Source of the DNA: Welwitschia mirabilis
Taxonomy: Eukaryota; Gnetophyta; Gnetopsida; Welwitschiales
Direction: 5' to 3'
Assembly: GCA_051453625.1 (NCBI GenBank)
Contig: JBOZIK010000001.1
Coordinates: forward strand, 127,527,136-127,591,135
Length of the DNA stretch: 64,000 nt
Under the pieces are notes generated by a model. The model did not search any database and was not told the origin of the DNA. It saw nothing but the letters and a program-made list of their open reading frames with translations. A program made the position numbers and the translations under genes. Positions 22,702-35,310 of the stretch are shown here, one piece after another. The number at the start of each line of letters is the position of its first letter. Position 1 is the first letter of the stretch.

Positions 22702-22962
22702 TATTAAATCTATGATATCCATGAAGCACAATGATCCTTATAAAAAAAACTGAGAGTCATAACCACTCTTTAGTGAGCATACAATATATTCAACTTAAAT
22801 AGCTCAATATTTGCATTATAATTAAGATGTTTAAATACCCTCACAATAGAATAAAAAATAAAAAAGAATGGATAATATAACAAATAAATCAAGAGATGGT
22901 TTTAACCACCACTCAAAAATAACATGAGGAAGTTAACTACTTAAATAAAAATCCAAAAAACA
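22702..22962 (-). repeat. 5' LTR of the gag-less element
   Basis: It matches 20613-20870, with TAAATCTATGATATCC and a close at AATCCAAAAAACA. The minus-strand start TGTTTTTTGG is intact here and damaged in the other LTR. Confidence 0.75.
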
Positions 22963-23592
22963 TTGCATCATTCTTTAGCACTTGTGAGTGATAATAATAA
23001 GAAGGAACTCAAGATATCCTTTGAAGATACATCATTTAGGCTTATTGATTCATTTGTCATCATTATTTTTTGAAACTTACATTATTGGACTATCATATTT
23101 TTAAATACATTCTTTCTAATTTATTACTTATATCAGATCTTAGGATTCCCTATGAGGGTTTTATATTGTAAGGCAACCCTTATACAAGTGTGCTCTTATG
23201 AATTCTTGTAAGCACATTTTGTTATTATATTATTATATATCCCTGAGGGGAAGCGAGTGTTTCTTTGTGAGGAGCCTCTTACATTGTGTTAGTACTTGTG
23301 AGTGCATTTTTTTCATTATTGTATTATTGGTTATCCCTAAGGGGGGAAGAGTGCTTTCTTGAGGAGCATCTCACATTGTATATAAGGTTGGTGGTATACT
23401 AAAACCACTATTTTTGTAGGTTAATATTATCCAAAGATGTGAGATAAAGCCACCCTCTATGTGTGAACATATCCAGTTAAGAAACCACATTATCTTGGTA
23501 AGTCATTCATTATACATCTTTAATTTATTTCTAGTGAAATTTATTTTTGGTAGATTTCATTCACTCCTCCTCTTTGAGTTTAATGATCCTCA
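22963..23592 (+). repeat. 5' LTR of SIRE-like copia A, right part
   Basis: It continues the LTR broken at 20612 and ends CCTCA at 23592, two bases before the PBS. It contains two tandem ~115 bp blocks with ATATCCCTGAGGGGAAG and TTATCCCTAAGGGGGGA, each followed by AGTG and a GAGGAGC element. Copia B has related blocks at 25100-25220. The TATAAGGCAACCCTTATACAAG block is shared with 25020. Confidence 0.7.
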
Positions 23593-23594
23593 AA

Positions 23595-23608
23595 TGGTAT
23601 CAGAGTGG
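23595..23608 (+). promoter_or_regulatory. Primer-binding site of copia A
   Basis: TGGTATCAGAGTGG lies two bases after the LTR end CA. This is the tRNA-Met PBS of plant copia elements, complete over TGGTATCAGAG. It fixes the plus orientation. Confidence 0.9.
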
Positions 23609-23642
23609 ATAGTCATAAAAAGAAGTAACTTTCTTAAGTTAA

Positions 23643-24152
23643 CTATGAAAAGGATGCCATATGTTAGAACTCCACTCTTCAATGGGACTAATTATGCCTA
23701 TTAGAAGATGAGGATGCAAGTGTACTTATAATATTATGAGTTTCAGGTTTGGTAAAGTATAGAAGATGGATACTAAAAACCTATAAAAAGACCATAATAG
23801 ATGTTGTAGGAAATACCATCACAGAAATCAAGCCTAGAAGAGACTAGGAACATAAAGAAAAGATATCCTTCATGTATGACTTAAAAGCCAAAAATGCTCT
23901 TTACTTAGCTCTTACAATGGAGGATTTTAATGAAATAGCTAAATGTAAGATGGCATAAGAAATATGAAATGTTTTAGTGATGACATATAAAGGAAAATCA
24001 AAGCTTTTTGTATGGACAAATTAGTTTGAAAATCTCAAGATGAGAGAAAGTTTATGAATACTTCACAAGAGTCTCCAACATTGTAAGTGTGATACATAAT
24101 ATTGGTAAAATTTTTTCTAAGATAAGGGTAATCTAAAAGGTTGTTTAATCCT
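23643..24152 (+). pseudogene. Broken gag N-terminus of SIRE-like copia A
   Basis: Translation from ATG at 23643 gives MKRMPYVRTPLFNGTNYAY, then a TAG where Trp is expected (family FDGTNYxYWKxRM), then KMRMQVYL and YEFQVW. Later AKNALYLAL-like blocks and a coiled LKM-E-YFTRVSNIVSVIHN segment match the UBN2-type copia gag. The PBS and LTR lie immediately upstream. At 24152 the gene is cut by the LTR of copia B, so the zinc knuckle and Pol are missing. Confidence 0.8.
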
Positions 24153-25464
24153 TGTTAGAAAATCTAGTTTTAATGATTTTAATTGTCAAATATTTTATGT
24201 TGTTTTATAAGATAGATCATTACAAAGATCATTAAACCTTGATAATCATTAGATGATGATAATTCTTCAAAGGTAATATCTCACAAAAGCACCAAGTGAT
24301 AAAATTGTAAAATTATTTATTTGAATATGTCTATAAAATTAAAGACATCTTAGGTAAATATGTTTAGGAAGTTGAAGAAATCTTGAATGTACCACAATTT
24401 AGCTGATAGGTTAAAAATGACTATCTCATTAAAGATGACCATGTTGAAAGTTGAACCTAACCTAATTGAAGATGAATACATATTTAGAAATTTCTATACT
24501 AAGTTTAAATAAGTAATAGAGTTAATTTAATTTTTGACTAATATTTAATATTTTAGGTGAGCTAACAACTGATACAATGTCAATTCGTGATCATGGAGGC
24601 CCAAGGATATATACTACAAAGCAAATTTCCTCAAAATTTGGGTAAGTTCACTGAAGACATATATAAAGTAAAGATGTTTAACTATTAGTGGATGTCTACA
24701 AGTGTGAAGACATCTTGGATTAAATTTCATGTCAATAAAAATATAAGATATGCACCTAATACCTAGATTTTTACTATCTGTTACATAGTGGTTACAAAGT
24801 TAAATAGCTATCTTTCAAGCTCAAATAACTAGATCCTCTTCAACTATATAAAGAATTAAGGATTAACATTATAAAACAAATCAAAACTCTTGGAACTTTA
24901 ATGAATACACAAGTTTTAGACTCTTGGCNNNNNNNNNNAAGATCGCATGAGTAAAAAGCACATCTTAGACTAACTTATTTTTGAATATTATTACAAGTCC
25001 ATTCTTGATTATCAAATACATTATAAGGCAACCCTTGTACAAGTGTGAATTTGAGGTTATGCTTATGAGAACTTACTTATTATAAGGTTATTAATAAGCT
25101 ATAAAACCATTATTTCCTTATGGAGTAGAGAGTACTATCTTGCAAGAAGACTCTCACTATTATAAGATTTGTGATCTACCTGTAGAAACCACTATTTCCC
25201 TATGGATAAGAGAGTGATATCTTGCAAGAAAAATCTCATTTGTTATAAGGTTGATGGTGTACTAGAAAACTACTTTTTTCTTATAGGTCAAGAATATCTA
25301 GAAATGTGAGTAGAAGCTATCCTCTATGTGTAGACGTACCTAGGTTGGGAACCATGTTATCTCAGTAATTTATTTTATTATTATGCATTTTTATTTTGTA
25401 ATTGATTTAAATTTTTCTTTGGTGAAATTCATTCATCCCTCCCCTCTCAGTTTAACAATTCTTA
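24153..25464 (+). repeat. 5' LTR of SIRE-like copia B
   Basis: It starts TGTTAGAAAATCTAG inside the gag of copia A and ends CTTA before a decayed PBS. Length is about 1.3 kb, agreeing with the summed two parts of the copia A LTR. It contains decayed AGACATCT-type motifs at 24330-24720, TATAAAGAATTAAGG near 24855 (possible TATA region), and TATTTCCTTATGGAGTAGAGAG / TATTTCCCTATGGATAAGAGAG tandem blocks at 25105 and 25195. It includes a 10 N gap at 24929-24938. Confidence 0.75.
24929..24938. other. Assembly gap (10 N)
   Basis: Ten undetermined bases lie within the copia B LTR, probably a placeholder of unknown true length. Confidence 0.95.
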
Positions 25465-25466
25465 AG

Positions 25467-27095
25467 TAATATCAAAGTGAGAACGCATGAAAAGAAGTAA
25501 CTTTCTTAAGTAAATAATAGAAAGGATGTCATCCATTAAACCTTTACTCTTCGATGAGATAAGATATATCTATTAAAAGATAAGTATTCAAGTATACTTA
25601 CAATCTTTTGATTTTTAGATATGGTGAATTATAGAAGAAGGAGATCCACATCCAACCAAAAGCATAATAAATGCTATTGACAATACCATTATATAGACTG
25701 AGAAAAGAAAAGATTGAAAAGATAAAGAGAAAGCTACTTTTATGTATCATTATAAATATAAAAATGCACTTTATTTTGCTTTAACAATATAATAGTTTAA
25801 TAGAATAGTAGGTTACAAAATAGTACAAGAAATTTGGAATGTTCTTATTAGAACATATGAAGGAACATCAATTATCAAATCATCTAAGCTTTACATATGT
25901 ATAAATTAATTTGAAAATCTTAAGATGAACCATGAAGAAATAGTTCACAAGTGTTTTGCTAGAGTTTTAATATTTTAAATGCAATACCTAGCATTGTACA
26001 AAGTCTTTCATAATCCAAAAAAATTTATTAGACCTCTAACCTCTGAATATAGGCCTAAAACTATGGTATGGAAGAGTCAAGAGATTTTAACACCATGGAA
26101 ATAGAAGAGATACAAAGTTCTCTTATAGTATTTAAAATGAATCTCATATAAGATGAAGCCTTAAAAGAAAAATCCATTACTTTTAAGGCAAGTCAAAGCA
26201 CAAAATAGAGTTCAAAAAAAAAGGCAAAGAAAGAATAACAGAAAGATAACTTTGATGATGAAGATGACAAACTTGCCATCATCATAATAAAAGCACAAAA
26301 GAATATTTCTAATAAGTAAAATAAAAGAGATGAATCTAGAAAACCATATAAATTTCAAGAAAAAGGTAAGTTTAAAGGTAAGGCTTCTACTAATACTTAT
26401 TTTTCTAATGTTTCAAAAATAGAATGTTGGGTTTATGGAGGACAAGGACATATAGCATTGGAATGTCCTAATGCTAACAAAATCCAAAATATGAAATAAA
26501 AGAAAGAACCAAAGAATAAGAGATCATTCTTTATAGGATGGAATAAAGTTGGAAAAGAAATGAAAGAAGAAATATCTAATCATGAGTAAACTTATCCTTT
26601 CTTCATGGATATTGCACACTCTTAAGAATAAGACGATGAGGTAGAAGAAGAATATAATTCGAAAAGTAAATATGATATAGATATGAGTGTTCAATAAAGG
26701 TAAATTTTAATTTTTGAACAATTTGTTAAATTGAAAACACTGTGTACTAAGACAAAATAGTTAATTCATACTTGTGAAGAAGCTTATGAAAAAGGAAAAA
26801 AATACTTATATTAAATTATCTTCTAAAAAGCTTGCTCTTAAAGATGAGATCAGTAGACTAACATGGGATTTAAAGTAGGTAAGACAAGAACTATCAGATT
26901 TAAAGAGAATTAGTGAAAAATTTACCCAAGAAAAAGAGACTTTAAATATCATGCTTAGGCAATGTAGAAATTCAAATGATAAGAGTATCATGGAATACAA
27001 AGAATCCCCAGCTAGCACTTCAGCTACCTTCACTAACAAATGGAGTTATATGCCAAGGAACTTAGATATTATGCTTATCCAAGTAGGTAAGTAAA
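25467..27095 (+). pseudogene. PBS remnant and broken gag of SIRE-like copia B
   Basis: The PBS has decayed to TAATATCAAAGTG at 25467-25479. Gag follows in the same order as copia A: ERMSSIKPLLFDEIRYIY, IIEEGDPHPTK, KYKNALYFAL, IVQEIWNVLIRTYEG, ICINxFENLKMNHEEIVHK and PLTSEYRPKTMVWKSQE. The zinc knuckle near 26420-26465 reads ECWVYGGQGHIALECPN; its second Cys is Tyr (TGT to TAT). The C-terminal part (about 26805-27090) keeps KDEISRLTWDLK and RQELSDLKRISEKFTQE, a coiled coil typical of SIRE gag, and NKWSYMPRNLDIML. Many stops and shifts are present. Protease, integrase and RT are absent because other sequence starts near 27096. Confidence 0.82.
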
Positions 27096-27880
27096 TAGAT
27101 AATATCTTTCAGATTCTTAACTTTACATTGTAATTATCTTATGAGTTGAGATTGCTAGTTAACTCTAGTTAAATTTAAATTATGTGTATAATATTTATAT
27201 TTTCAAAGCATTATTATTATTTTTGCAATAGTCATAGATCTTTTCAAAAATTTTGGAACTTTTAATATAGACATCTTTAGTTTTATAGACATCTCTAGAT
27301 AAGACATCTTAAGATTTGTAGTCGTCTTGAAAGCAGATGTCTTGAGTTTTACAAACATCTTGAAAGAGTAGGTACATGATTTGAATTTTTTAAAATAGAT
27401 GTCTTGAGTTTTATAGATGTCTTAATAATAGAAAAATGTATTAAAAATTTTTTGATAGAAGACATATTTGAGATTGTATACATCTACATTTTGCATTTTA
27501 GATGTCTTTCAAGTTGTAGATTTTTTACTATACTATTGCAAAAAAAGGCATCAAAAACCTAGGGTTTGATCCTTTTTATTTATAAAAAGGATCACTAGAT
27601 CTCAATTTCAAATCCCCACTTAATAGGTATCTTTCTTAAAAGATTTTCAAGCTTTATTTTCTTAGATTTCTCTACCAAGATATCTTCAATCTTTAAGATA
27701 TCTCAATAGCAAGAAAGAACATATTTTTCTCTTAAACAAGTGTACATTTTTATTGTTTCTTACATTTTAATAGATTTTTTATTCAGATTATTTACATTTT
27801 CACAAATATGATTAGAATAAAATTTATTTACATTTAAAAAGACAAAGAATAAGTCTCAAAGTAGCAGAGATTACAATATA
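27096..27880 (+). repeat. LTR-like block with AGACATCT/AGATGTCT array
   Basis: This non-coding block between the copia B gag and the next ORF holds about ten AGACATCT, AGATGTCT or one-base variants between 27269 and 27508. Then TTTATTTATAAAAAGGATC at about 27567 is a plausible TATA region. It resembles an LTR of the same kind as copia A and B but no second copy or PBS confirms it. Its ends are unknown. Confidence 0.45.
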
Positions 27881-28940
27881 AGCCTTAGTTCTACAATGAG
27901 GAAGCTGCCAAAAGATTTAGAATGTGGTCCAAAAATTTGATTATTCCATAAAGAACACTTGGTTTTTAAAGATATTACAGAGATCAGCTTGTTGCATACT
28001 TTACTTAACTTGGTTGGGAAATGATCATTTAGTTAGACTAGCTATTGTGGATCCACTTATAAGAGAGTTTCATGCTAATATACATGACATTACTGATAGC
28101 ATAGATGCATTTCAAATGTAGGTCAAAGATACTTCTTTATGCATTATTCCTAGTTTTGTTAATTCCTTGCTTGGTATAGATGATGTGAATGTTCCTCATA
28201 TTTATGCTCATTCATTTAAATAAATATTTAATTCTATAGTTATTCATATGTCATGATGTAATATGAGCAATGTTCTACTTGGGTACACTAGAATGAATTT
28301 TGTGAAGAACATTGAAAGAAAAGATATAATTCTAGATGCCTTAATTCTCAATTTGATACATTTTATAATATTTTGATCAAAGGCATTATTATAGCTATTG
28401 CAAACCTTTGTAGTATATTGTTTGCTCATTGGGTTAAAGATAGATTTGTATATAGACTTGTATTTAATTCTATATATGGATATTATCTCACTTTTTCATA
28501 AGGATCAATCATTTGATTACCCTTGTCTTATTAGTTTGATCATTAATAGTGTAAATATTTTAGTTTCTTAGGTTAATCTTATTCATAAGAATAAATAATT
28601 AGCAAATTTTAGTGAAAAACACAAAGTACCAATGCCACTAGGTAAGGGAACAAGCAAAATACTATTACAATTCTTCCTTAGTTAAAAACATATTAAAGTC
28701 CATTACAAAATGGTTGGTAAAATTAGAAGAAACTTATTTAAATTGAAGAAAACTAGGTATATAGTCAGTGAGGATGAGGCATTATTAGAGAGCTGGAAAT
28801 CTATGAGGACTCCCATGTGGTCAAATTCAAAAGAAGATTTAGAAGAAGAAGAAGAGAAAAAAGGGCTTTCAACTCCACATGGAATAAGATATAACTCTAG
28901 TAGAGTAGCTAATAGTAAATCTTTAGAGAATTCATTTTAA
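27881..28940 (+). pseudogene. Broken ORF like plant putative transposon protein / Athila ORF1
   Basis: The plus-strand frame at 27924-28121 contains LAIVDPLIREFHANIHD, then IIPSFVNSLLGIDDVNVPHI follows in the next frame after a stop. This matches the pattern P-LVREFYANL and PxxINxLLGI of the plant 'putative plant transposon protein' family found with Athila-type elements. Further blocks are DALILNLIHFII, LLQTFVVYCLLIGLKID and SLIINSVNIL. The tail frame (28710-28940) ends in a Glu/Lys-rich stretch EDLEEEEEKKG, as such proteins often do. The function of this family is not established. It is broken by at least three stops. Confidence 0.6.
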
Positions 28941-30973
28941 GATGAGGCACAATCTTAGGGAAAGTACCAGGCTCCCATGGAGGTACATTTGTAAGGAAAG
29001 TAATAAATTTTAGGACCTTTATAGCAGAGGTCACAAGAGGATATAGAGTCTGAAAGCTCAGATGCATTACCTCTTATATTTTTCCATTCTACTTAGCCAC
29101 TGTCACTATGTTTCATAGTTTAATCACTACCATGTGTACCTTATCCACTTCCATTGCATCCCCCATCATCACTGCCATCACATATAAAACCTATCTAGGT
29201 ATAACCACTTTTCTTCATGCAATTACCTTTATCCTTCATAGAAACAACCGCTGCTAATTTCTTTGGGACATCTATCACTCCTCAAATATACCAATATATG
29301 AGGAGATAGGACTTGAATGTCCTAGGTGAGACATCTCAGTGTCCATATATGAAACACCATACTTCATCACCCCCAACTTCTTCATCCTACACCCAAACCA
29401 TCACTTATGATAGAGATGATAGTGATAAAGAAAGGTAATGCATGCATTATATGAGTGACTCCACTCTCAGTGACTAGCTTCTTTTATATGCTATTCAAAA
29501 AGGAGGATATGTATTGATAAATTAGTAATAAATTAATGGCTTTTAATTGGGTCTTTCAGCTTTTATATTGAGGATACTCTATTGGGATTGGAAATTTTAA
29601 TTATGAGATATTAAATTGGATCCCTCAGTATCATCATTATTATTAATGATTTCTCTTGGTTTTTTAGCACACATTGATGCTTTATTATTTCTTATATTAT
29701 TATTATTTATTATCACACTCTTTTTTTTAATGTTATGCTTTTGTTGTTACAATTCTATAATGATTAATACTCTAATTTCCATAATCTTCATGTTATATAC
29801 TGCTAAGAAAATTTTTTATTATTTCATGCTCTTATGTTTATTATTTAGCATTTTCATGAGGAAATTCTTCATGATGTATAATTGATATACAAATTTCAAT
29901 TATATGCTCTAATATAGTGGGAAGTAAGATATCTCATCTTAGGAAATTATGCAAGTAATTTATTTCATTCTAAGATAGCCATAACGATGAATGAGCTTTT
30001 CATCCATGTATCATTTCATGATTAATTATTAATTTCGATCATAAATATTCACTAGGTACTTCATCATGAAAATAGAGTAATCTACTCACACTAGATTAAA
30101 AAGTAGTAGAAGATGCAACCTCAAATAAGAAACATATAAACATATGAAATAGATTGTAAAGAGAGAAATATATCAAGGGTAACCAAATCATAGCCTTTCA
30201 TAAGAACTAGAGTTCTGTCTCCCAAATAATCCTCACTGAATGGTTCAATAAAGTCATTAAAATAATTCTGTTCATAAATCATGTGATGAATTTTACATAT
30301 CTTAAGAATCCACATCTTGTCATGAGGCATGTCCTCACTTATATCAACAAAGTCAAAGTTGTTAAAATATACATTTACTTAAAAGTTTTTAACATTATCA
30401 AGGGAATCATATTCTTTAGTAACTACATTTTTCTTAAATGTAAATTTTATCTTATCCTAAGATATTCTATAGAAGCCTATAATCTAGCCTTGCTTTCCTC
30501 ATCATGAGCACTAATATTTTATTCTTCTTCAAAATGGTTGTATTGTAAACTTACTTTTTATTTTACTGAGTCTAATTATGCTTCTTATTTAGCTATTTCT
30601 ACATAAATTTATCCTTATCATGATGTGATTTCTTTTGCAAATAGGATTTACTAGTAGATTTTTAATGTTAATGAGGAGTGCCATAAGAAGGGAAAAAAAT
30701 TGCATGCAACATTAGAGTAAGAAGACCTTGTGAAGTTAAACTAAGCTTTAGTAGAAATGAAAACCTTACTACGCATATTTAAAGTTATATTATTTAGTTA
30801 CTTATTTCTATGTAGTTGCATAATATAACTATGTAAAGAGGATTCTTCCAAATAGTAATAGATCAAGTTAACATGATGAATACAAACTTGTTTTTTATGA
30901 ATCAATCTCTGCTACCTTTGCTAATCAATTTTTTCATCTTTCCTTTTTTATAATGCAAACTATTCATGTAAGT
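28941..30973. other. Unassigned region before the giant-LTR array
   Basis: The first part (to about 29450) is C-richer with CACTGCCATCACAT- and ACTTCATCACCCCCA-type runs and could be the Pro/Ser-rich tail of the preceding ORF. The rest is AT-rich. The frame at 29616-29885 is hydrophobic because of T-rich codons and has no known motif; the antisense pair at 30121-30507 is also unsupported. No PBS, LTR pair or gene was found. Confidence 0.4.
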
Positions 30974-33900
30974 TGTAATACCCTCCTTTTTTCACATGTT
31001 TAGTTATGCATGTGATTAGTTAAGTATGTTTCCAAATTAAATTTTGATATGGTAATTTTCTTTAGTAATTGTTAATAAATAAGGATGTTCTAATAATTTA
31101 ATTAATTAAGGTTTGTTAAGGTAGTTAAGAAATTAAAGAAATGTTAAAATGTCATTCTAATCATAGAATGTGATGAATGAATATTAATGAAATTAATTAG
31201 GTTACATACTGATTAAATACATGATTTAATCATCAATAAATGTTTAATTAGTAAATGAGAAATAAATTTGAAATAGTTTAAAGTAAGGCATTGCATGGAA
31301 TTAGGTTAAAATAAATGTTATGAGGATATGTTAATGTTATGTTCTAAATATTAATAAGGTTTCTTTTGAATAAATCAAATATTAAAATATTAAGAAGTAA
31401 GTAATAATTAATGATATATGATGGATTAGTTTAAGATAGGATTTCTCAGATATATGGAAAATAGGATATGTTAATTAATTATAATATATGATGTGTTAAG
31501 TTTTAATATGATGTCATAAAGATTAATTGAATATGTTAATATAGGGCCATTGAAATTATTCTAAAGTAAGATATCTTAAAGATTAATTAAAATATATAAC
31601 ATGTTGAAAAAAAGATTATTAAAATTATTAATGTTTAGATGTTAATGTTAATGTTAAATGATAATTTAAATTTAAAATAAATGAAATTTTTAAACATTAT
31701 ATGTTAATAATGTTAAAAAGGTAAATTGTGATAACTGTTAAACATTAATGTTTTAAATAATATTCAATAAGGACAATTATATTAAATTTAATGTGGAATG
31801 GCATTCTACATGTAAGGGTAAGTTGTGTTAATTAGTTATAAGATGGCATAATGTTGAACTATGTAAGTGTCATTATCAAGACTAATGTTAAATTAGTGAG
31901 GTATCAACACATCATAAAAGATGGCATCTTGAATAGTGATATGGAGTTTTGAAAAAAAAGATGGCTTTTTGCTCTCATGAAAACATGCAAGTGGATAGCA
32001 TATATGAGTTTGGTTAGTAATCAAAAATCACCTTTTCCAATTAGAAGGGGGTTAGACAATCTTAATTGATAATAAATGAACTCTTTGATACTCATGAATG
32101 GAGGATGGAAAAAGGCTTAGCCATGAAGAATTTGGAAGGAGAGAAGAATGAAGGGGCTGAAGAATGATGATATCTTCATACACTTGCATTTTTTGAGATG
32201 AGTCTAATCCTTTTATATTTCATTAAAACCATTTTCTTTAAATTTAATATGTCTTTGTTAAAAACTTGGTGTAGATGAAGAAGGTTACAATAGATAAGAA
32301 TAAAGGATGATTTTATAAGCTAGTTAGACTTAAATATGATCATTGAGGATTAAACATACGTTATTAAGAAAGTAATTACTTTAAAAATCAGATCATAATA
32401 TTGTGTTTATAATTATAATAATTGATCTTATACTTTTTTTTCTCCTATTAGTATTCTTCATCTTGAAAGGGTTCTAGTAAAAATTACTTACTTTTGTAGA
32501 TAATGACCATACCACTGTATACCAAGCAATCATGTACTTATTCATTTTAGATGATTTACCTTGTCTTTTATTGAACACTATGGTTATTACATGATGAACA
32601 CATAACTCCTTTATTAATTATGTCTTTCAATTATGTTGATAGAATAGTATTAACTAAAAGCACTTAACTAATAACTACCTAATAGTTTTATTTTAAGTCA
32701 TATCTTCTTGATGTATTAATCCCTTATAAATATTTAAAAATTGAATTAATAATTTTAATTATAAGATTGATTAGAAAAAGTCATACAATTTTTTATGTAT
32801 GAATGATTATACTGAACTTCCTTATGAATTTTAAGAGAATAATTATTTTGTCACATATCTTATTTGGTATAACACTTTGGGTCTCACATTAGCTTACTTA
32901 TAGAGCTTGGATCTATGCTTACAAATTCTTTCTAACGCTTTCCTTAATACTTTATCATGTTTTTATTTGTTCTTTTTTTATTTTCTAGATATTATTTGTT
33001 ATGTTTATCTTATGGCCATGTATTATTGCTATTAGACATGTCAAGATTCATATCCTTAACTTTAAGAAACAACATCAACTCTACTTTTCCATTTTCTTTT
33101 ACTCCATGGATAGTTTGCATATGGTTTCATATATAAATATTTTAAGATCAGATATTTTATTCTCTTCTCAAATGCTATGGATAATTTTGCTAATATCAAA
33201 TCATAATACTTCTGTAAGTAGCTCATTACTTAACTCTATACCATTGTAAGAGATTTCTTCTTTGTTCTCATAAGATAGACCCCTTCATTTAGTTATAAAT
33301 ATATGCCTTACAACAAACTCAATAAGATTGCATATAGAGAGGATTTAAAATTGATTGAAATCAAATCCATATCTATGGAATTATATTATTTCTCTTAAGG
33401 GGCATTATTTCCATTCACATTTAGCAACATGGTAAAAGTGACTAGGATTTAAAATAATTGGCACCAATCCAAATGTAATTTATATTAAGTAAGTATAGAT
33501 GATGAAATTATTATAGTCAGTTCACTAGAAGGAAGTAGACAAATAGGAAATAAAATAAATTAAACATTAAATAATAAAACTTTTATAAGCTTTTAAAAAA
33601 TGGGTTTTAACAAATACATGAATTAACAGAAAAGACAGTTATAAAATAGAAACTATTTCACTTCAAAACAATTTAAATGTATAGCTTCCTATTCCTAGGA
33701 AAGCTGGGAAAAAATCATGATAAGACATCTTTCGCATTAAGCAGCATCATTCTTATAAATTTGGCTATTAATAACAAAGAATTAAAATATGCCTAGAATA
33801 TTATATGTTTAAAAATATGCTTAGAATATTACATGTATAATCTTAAATAACTCCAGCTTTAAGCTCAATATATTAATTCTAATATAAAAAAAAATGTACA

Positions 33901-34721
33901 ATGGATATTAATCTACAACTGGGTTAAGGTTAAAGACATATAGGGAAACCCTTTCATTCAACATCCACATATGACCTAGATGAATTATTTCAAACTCAAA
34001 ACCATTATCTTATTAAAAGACAATGAAGAAAATTAAGAAAAATGCTACTATTAGAGAGAAATATGCTACTACAGAGGGTGTCATTGAGCATATAATGTTG
34101 TTTTTCTATGTGAAAAAAATGTTTTTAAGCAAACTCTAGAGTTTAATTATATAAAAACAATCATGTAACTATTAGATCTACATAATAATATTTTTAAAAA
34201 AAAAAAAAGAAAACTTGCACTTAAAATATCAACACAAAAAAATAAAAAAACAAGTAAGAAATGATAAGGGCAGTGAATGATAGTGGGCAATAAGATGTAA
34301 TTATAGAAAACAACTTTACATCCAAAAGTAGGAAACTGAAGTAGTCTACTAAGCTTGGCAAAACTTGGAAATTCAACTTGTTTACTACCAAAATCACGGC
34401 CTTCTCCATTACCAAATGATTAAAGCAATAAACAAAACCACATCTTGAAATTTTTTATCCTTACCTATTTAATGTTGATTCTGCCTTTGTAATTTGACAT
34501 TAATTCCTATTTTGCAATTTTCTTATTTTGTTTAATAGGAAGAACATTGACATCTTATAAAAATACATCTTTTCATTTGCCACTCGACTAACATGCATTG
34601 TCCCAAGTTTTTTTCTTAGAAAATGAAATAGAATACCATTTTAAATGTTGAAAAGGCTCCTTGGCTAAACACAATGCATGTGGGTCAAGCATCATTGAGT
34701 TGGAATGCATAGTGGCCATGA

Positions 34722-35165
34722 CATTAAAAAAATAATAGAGCATAACCCTAAATATAAATTTACAAGATGAAGTAGATTCTGTAAAAGATATCTCACAAAA
34801 AACAAAAACAAAATCAAACAGATGCTCCAAAGGTAGTCATTTTTATTTTAAATAAAACAAATGCTCCAAAGGAATTCATACTCCAAAGGGAGTCATGCTC
34901 TAAAAGGAGTCATCTTATTTGATGCAACTAGAGATCCTTATATAGGCATATAAAGGAATACACTCAATAATGATTCTTCTTCTTTTTAGTAACTAACCCA
35001 CTAACTTCACTAATAGTTATTCTTCTTTTTAGTAACTAACCCACTAACTCCACTAACAGTTAGAAAAATAACACATGAATAAGCCTCATATAAATAGCTG
35101 CTAACAAACTTTTTACTAACAAAAATTACAAAGATAACTCTAATAAGTTGTACTAATTTTTAACA
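34722..35165 (-). repeat. 3' LTR of the TRIM-like element
   Basis: It aligns with 35934-36378, sharing GATATCTCA, CAAAGGGAGTCATGCT, AGTCATCTTATTTGATG, TATAAAGGAATACACTCAAT and TTAGTAACTAACCCACTAACT. The bases just right of it, CTCCCTTTTAGTG (35166-35178), give the minus-strand tract ACTAAAAGGGAG, the PPT. The fragment ACTAACCCACTAACT occurs twice inside the LTR, about 55 bp apart. Confidence 0.88.
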
Positions 35166-35310
35166 CTCCCTTTTAGTGTAAGCTTATAATCAACAACACT
35201 AAGAGCATTTCTAGAAGCATCAAACTTTTTGTGAATAAATTTACTACAACTCTAACTCCTACATGAAATGCTCTCTCTTGAAAATGAGCTTGTCCTTGAG
35301 TGAAAAGAAA

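Larger units (their letters stand above)
20613..22962 (-). mobile_element. Gag-less LTR element inserted in copia A LTR
   Basis: This 2,350 bp element is bounded by direct LTRs of about 258 and 261 bp and has a PBS inside the right LTR and a pyrimidine tract inside the left one, so it is on the minus strand. The ~1.8 kb interior has no gag, RT or integrase motifs. Two short frames (20845-21150 and 21450-21653, minus) have no recognised similarity. The shared flank CATTG occurs at 20610-20614 and 22961-22965, consistent with target duplication, though it overlaps the expected TG/CA termini by two bases. It is a non-autonomous LARD/TRIM-like element. Confidence 0.7.

Noticed and set aside
26806-27039. 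Minus-strand frame of 77 residues
   Set aside because: It lies antisense to the coiled-coil part of copia B gag, which has clear family motifs on the plus strand.
29616-29885. 89-residue hydrophobic open frame that could be a membrane protein
   Set aside because: Its hydrophobicity follows from T-rich codons; there is no motif, no homologous copy in the window and no gene context.
33001-33249. 82-residue open frame in giant LTR copy 1
   Set aside because: The equivalent frame in copy 3 is broken and not similar at protein level beyond the DNA identity.
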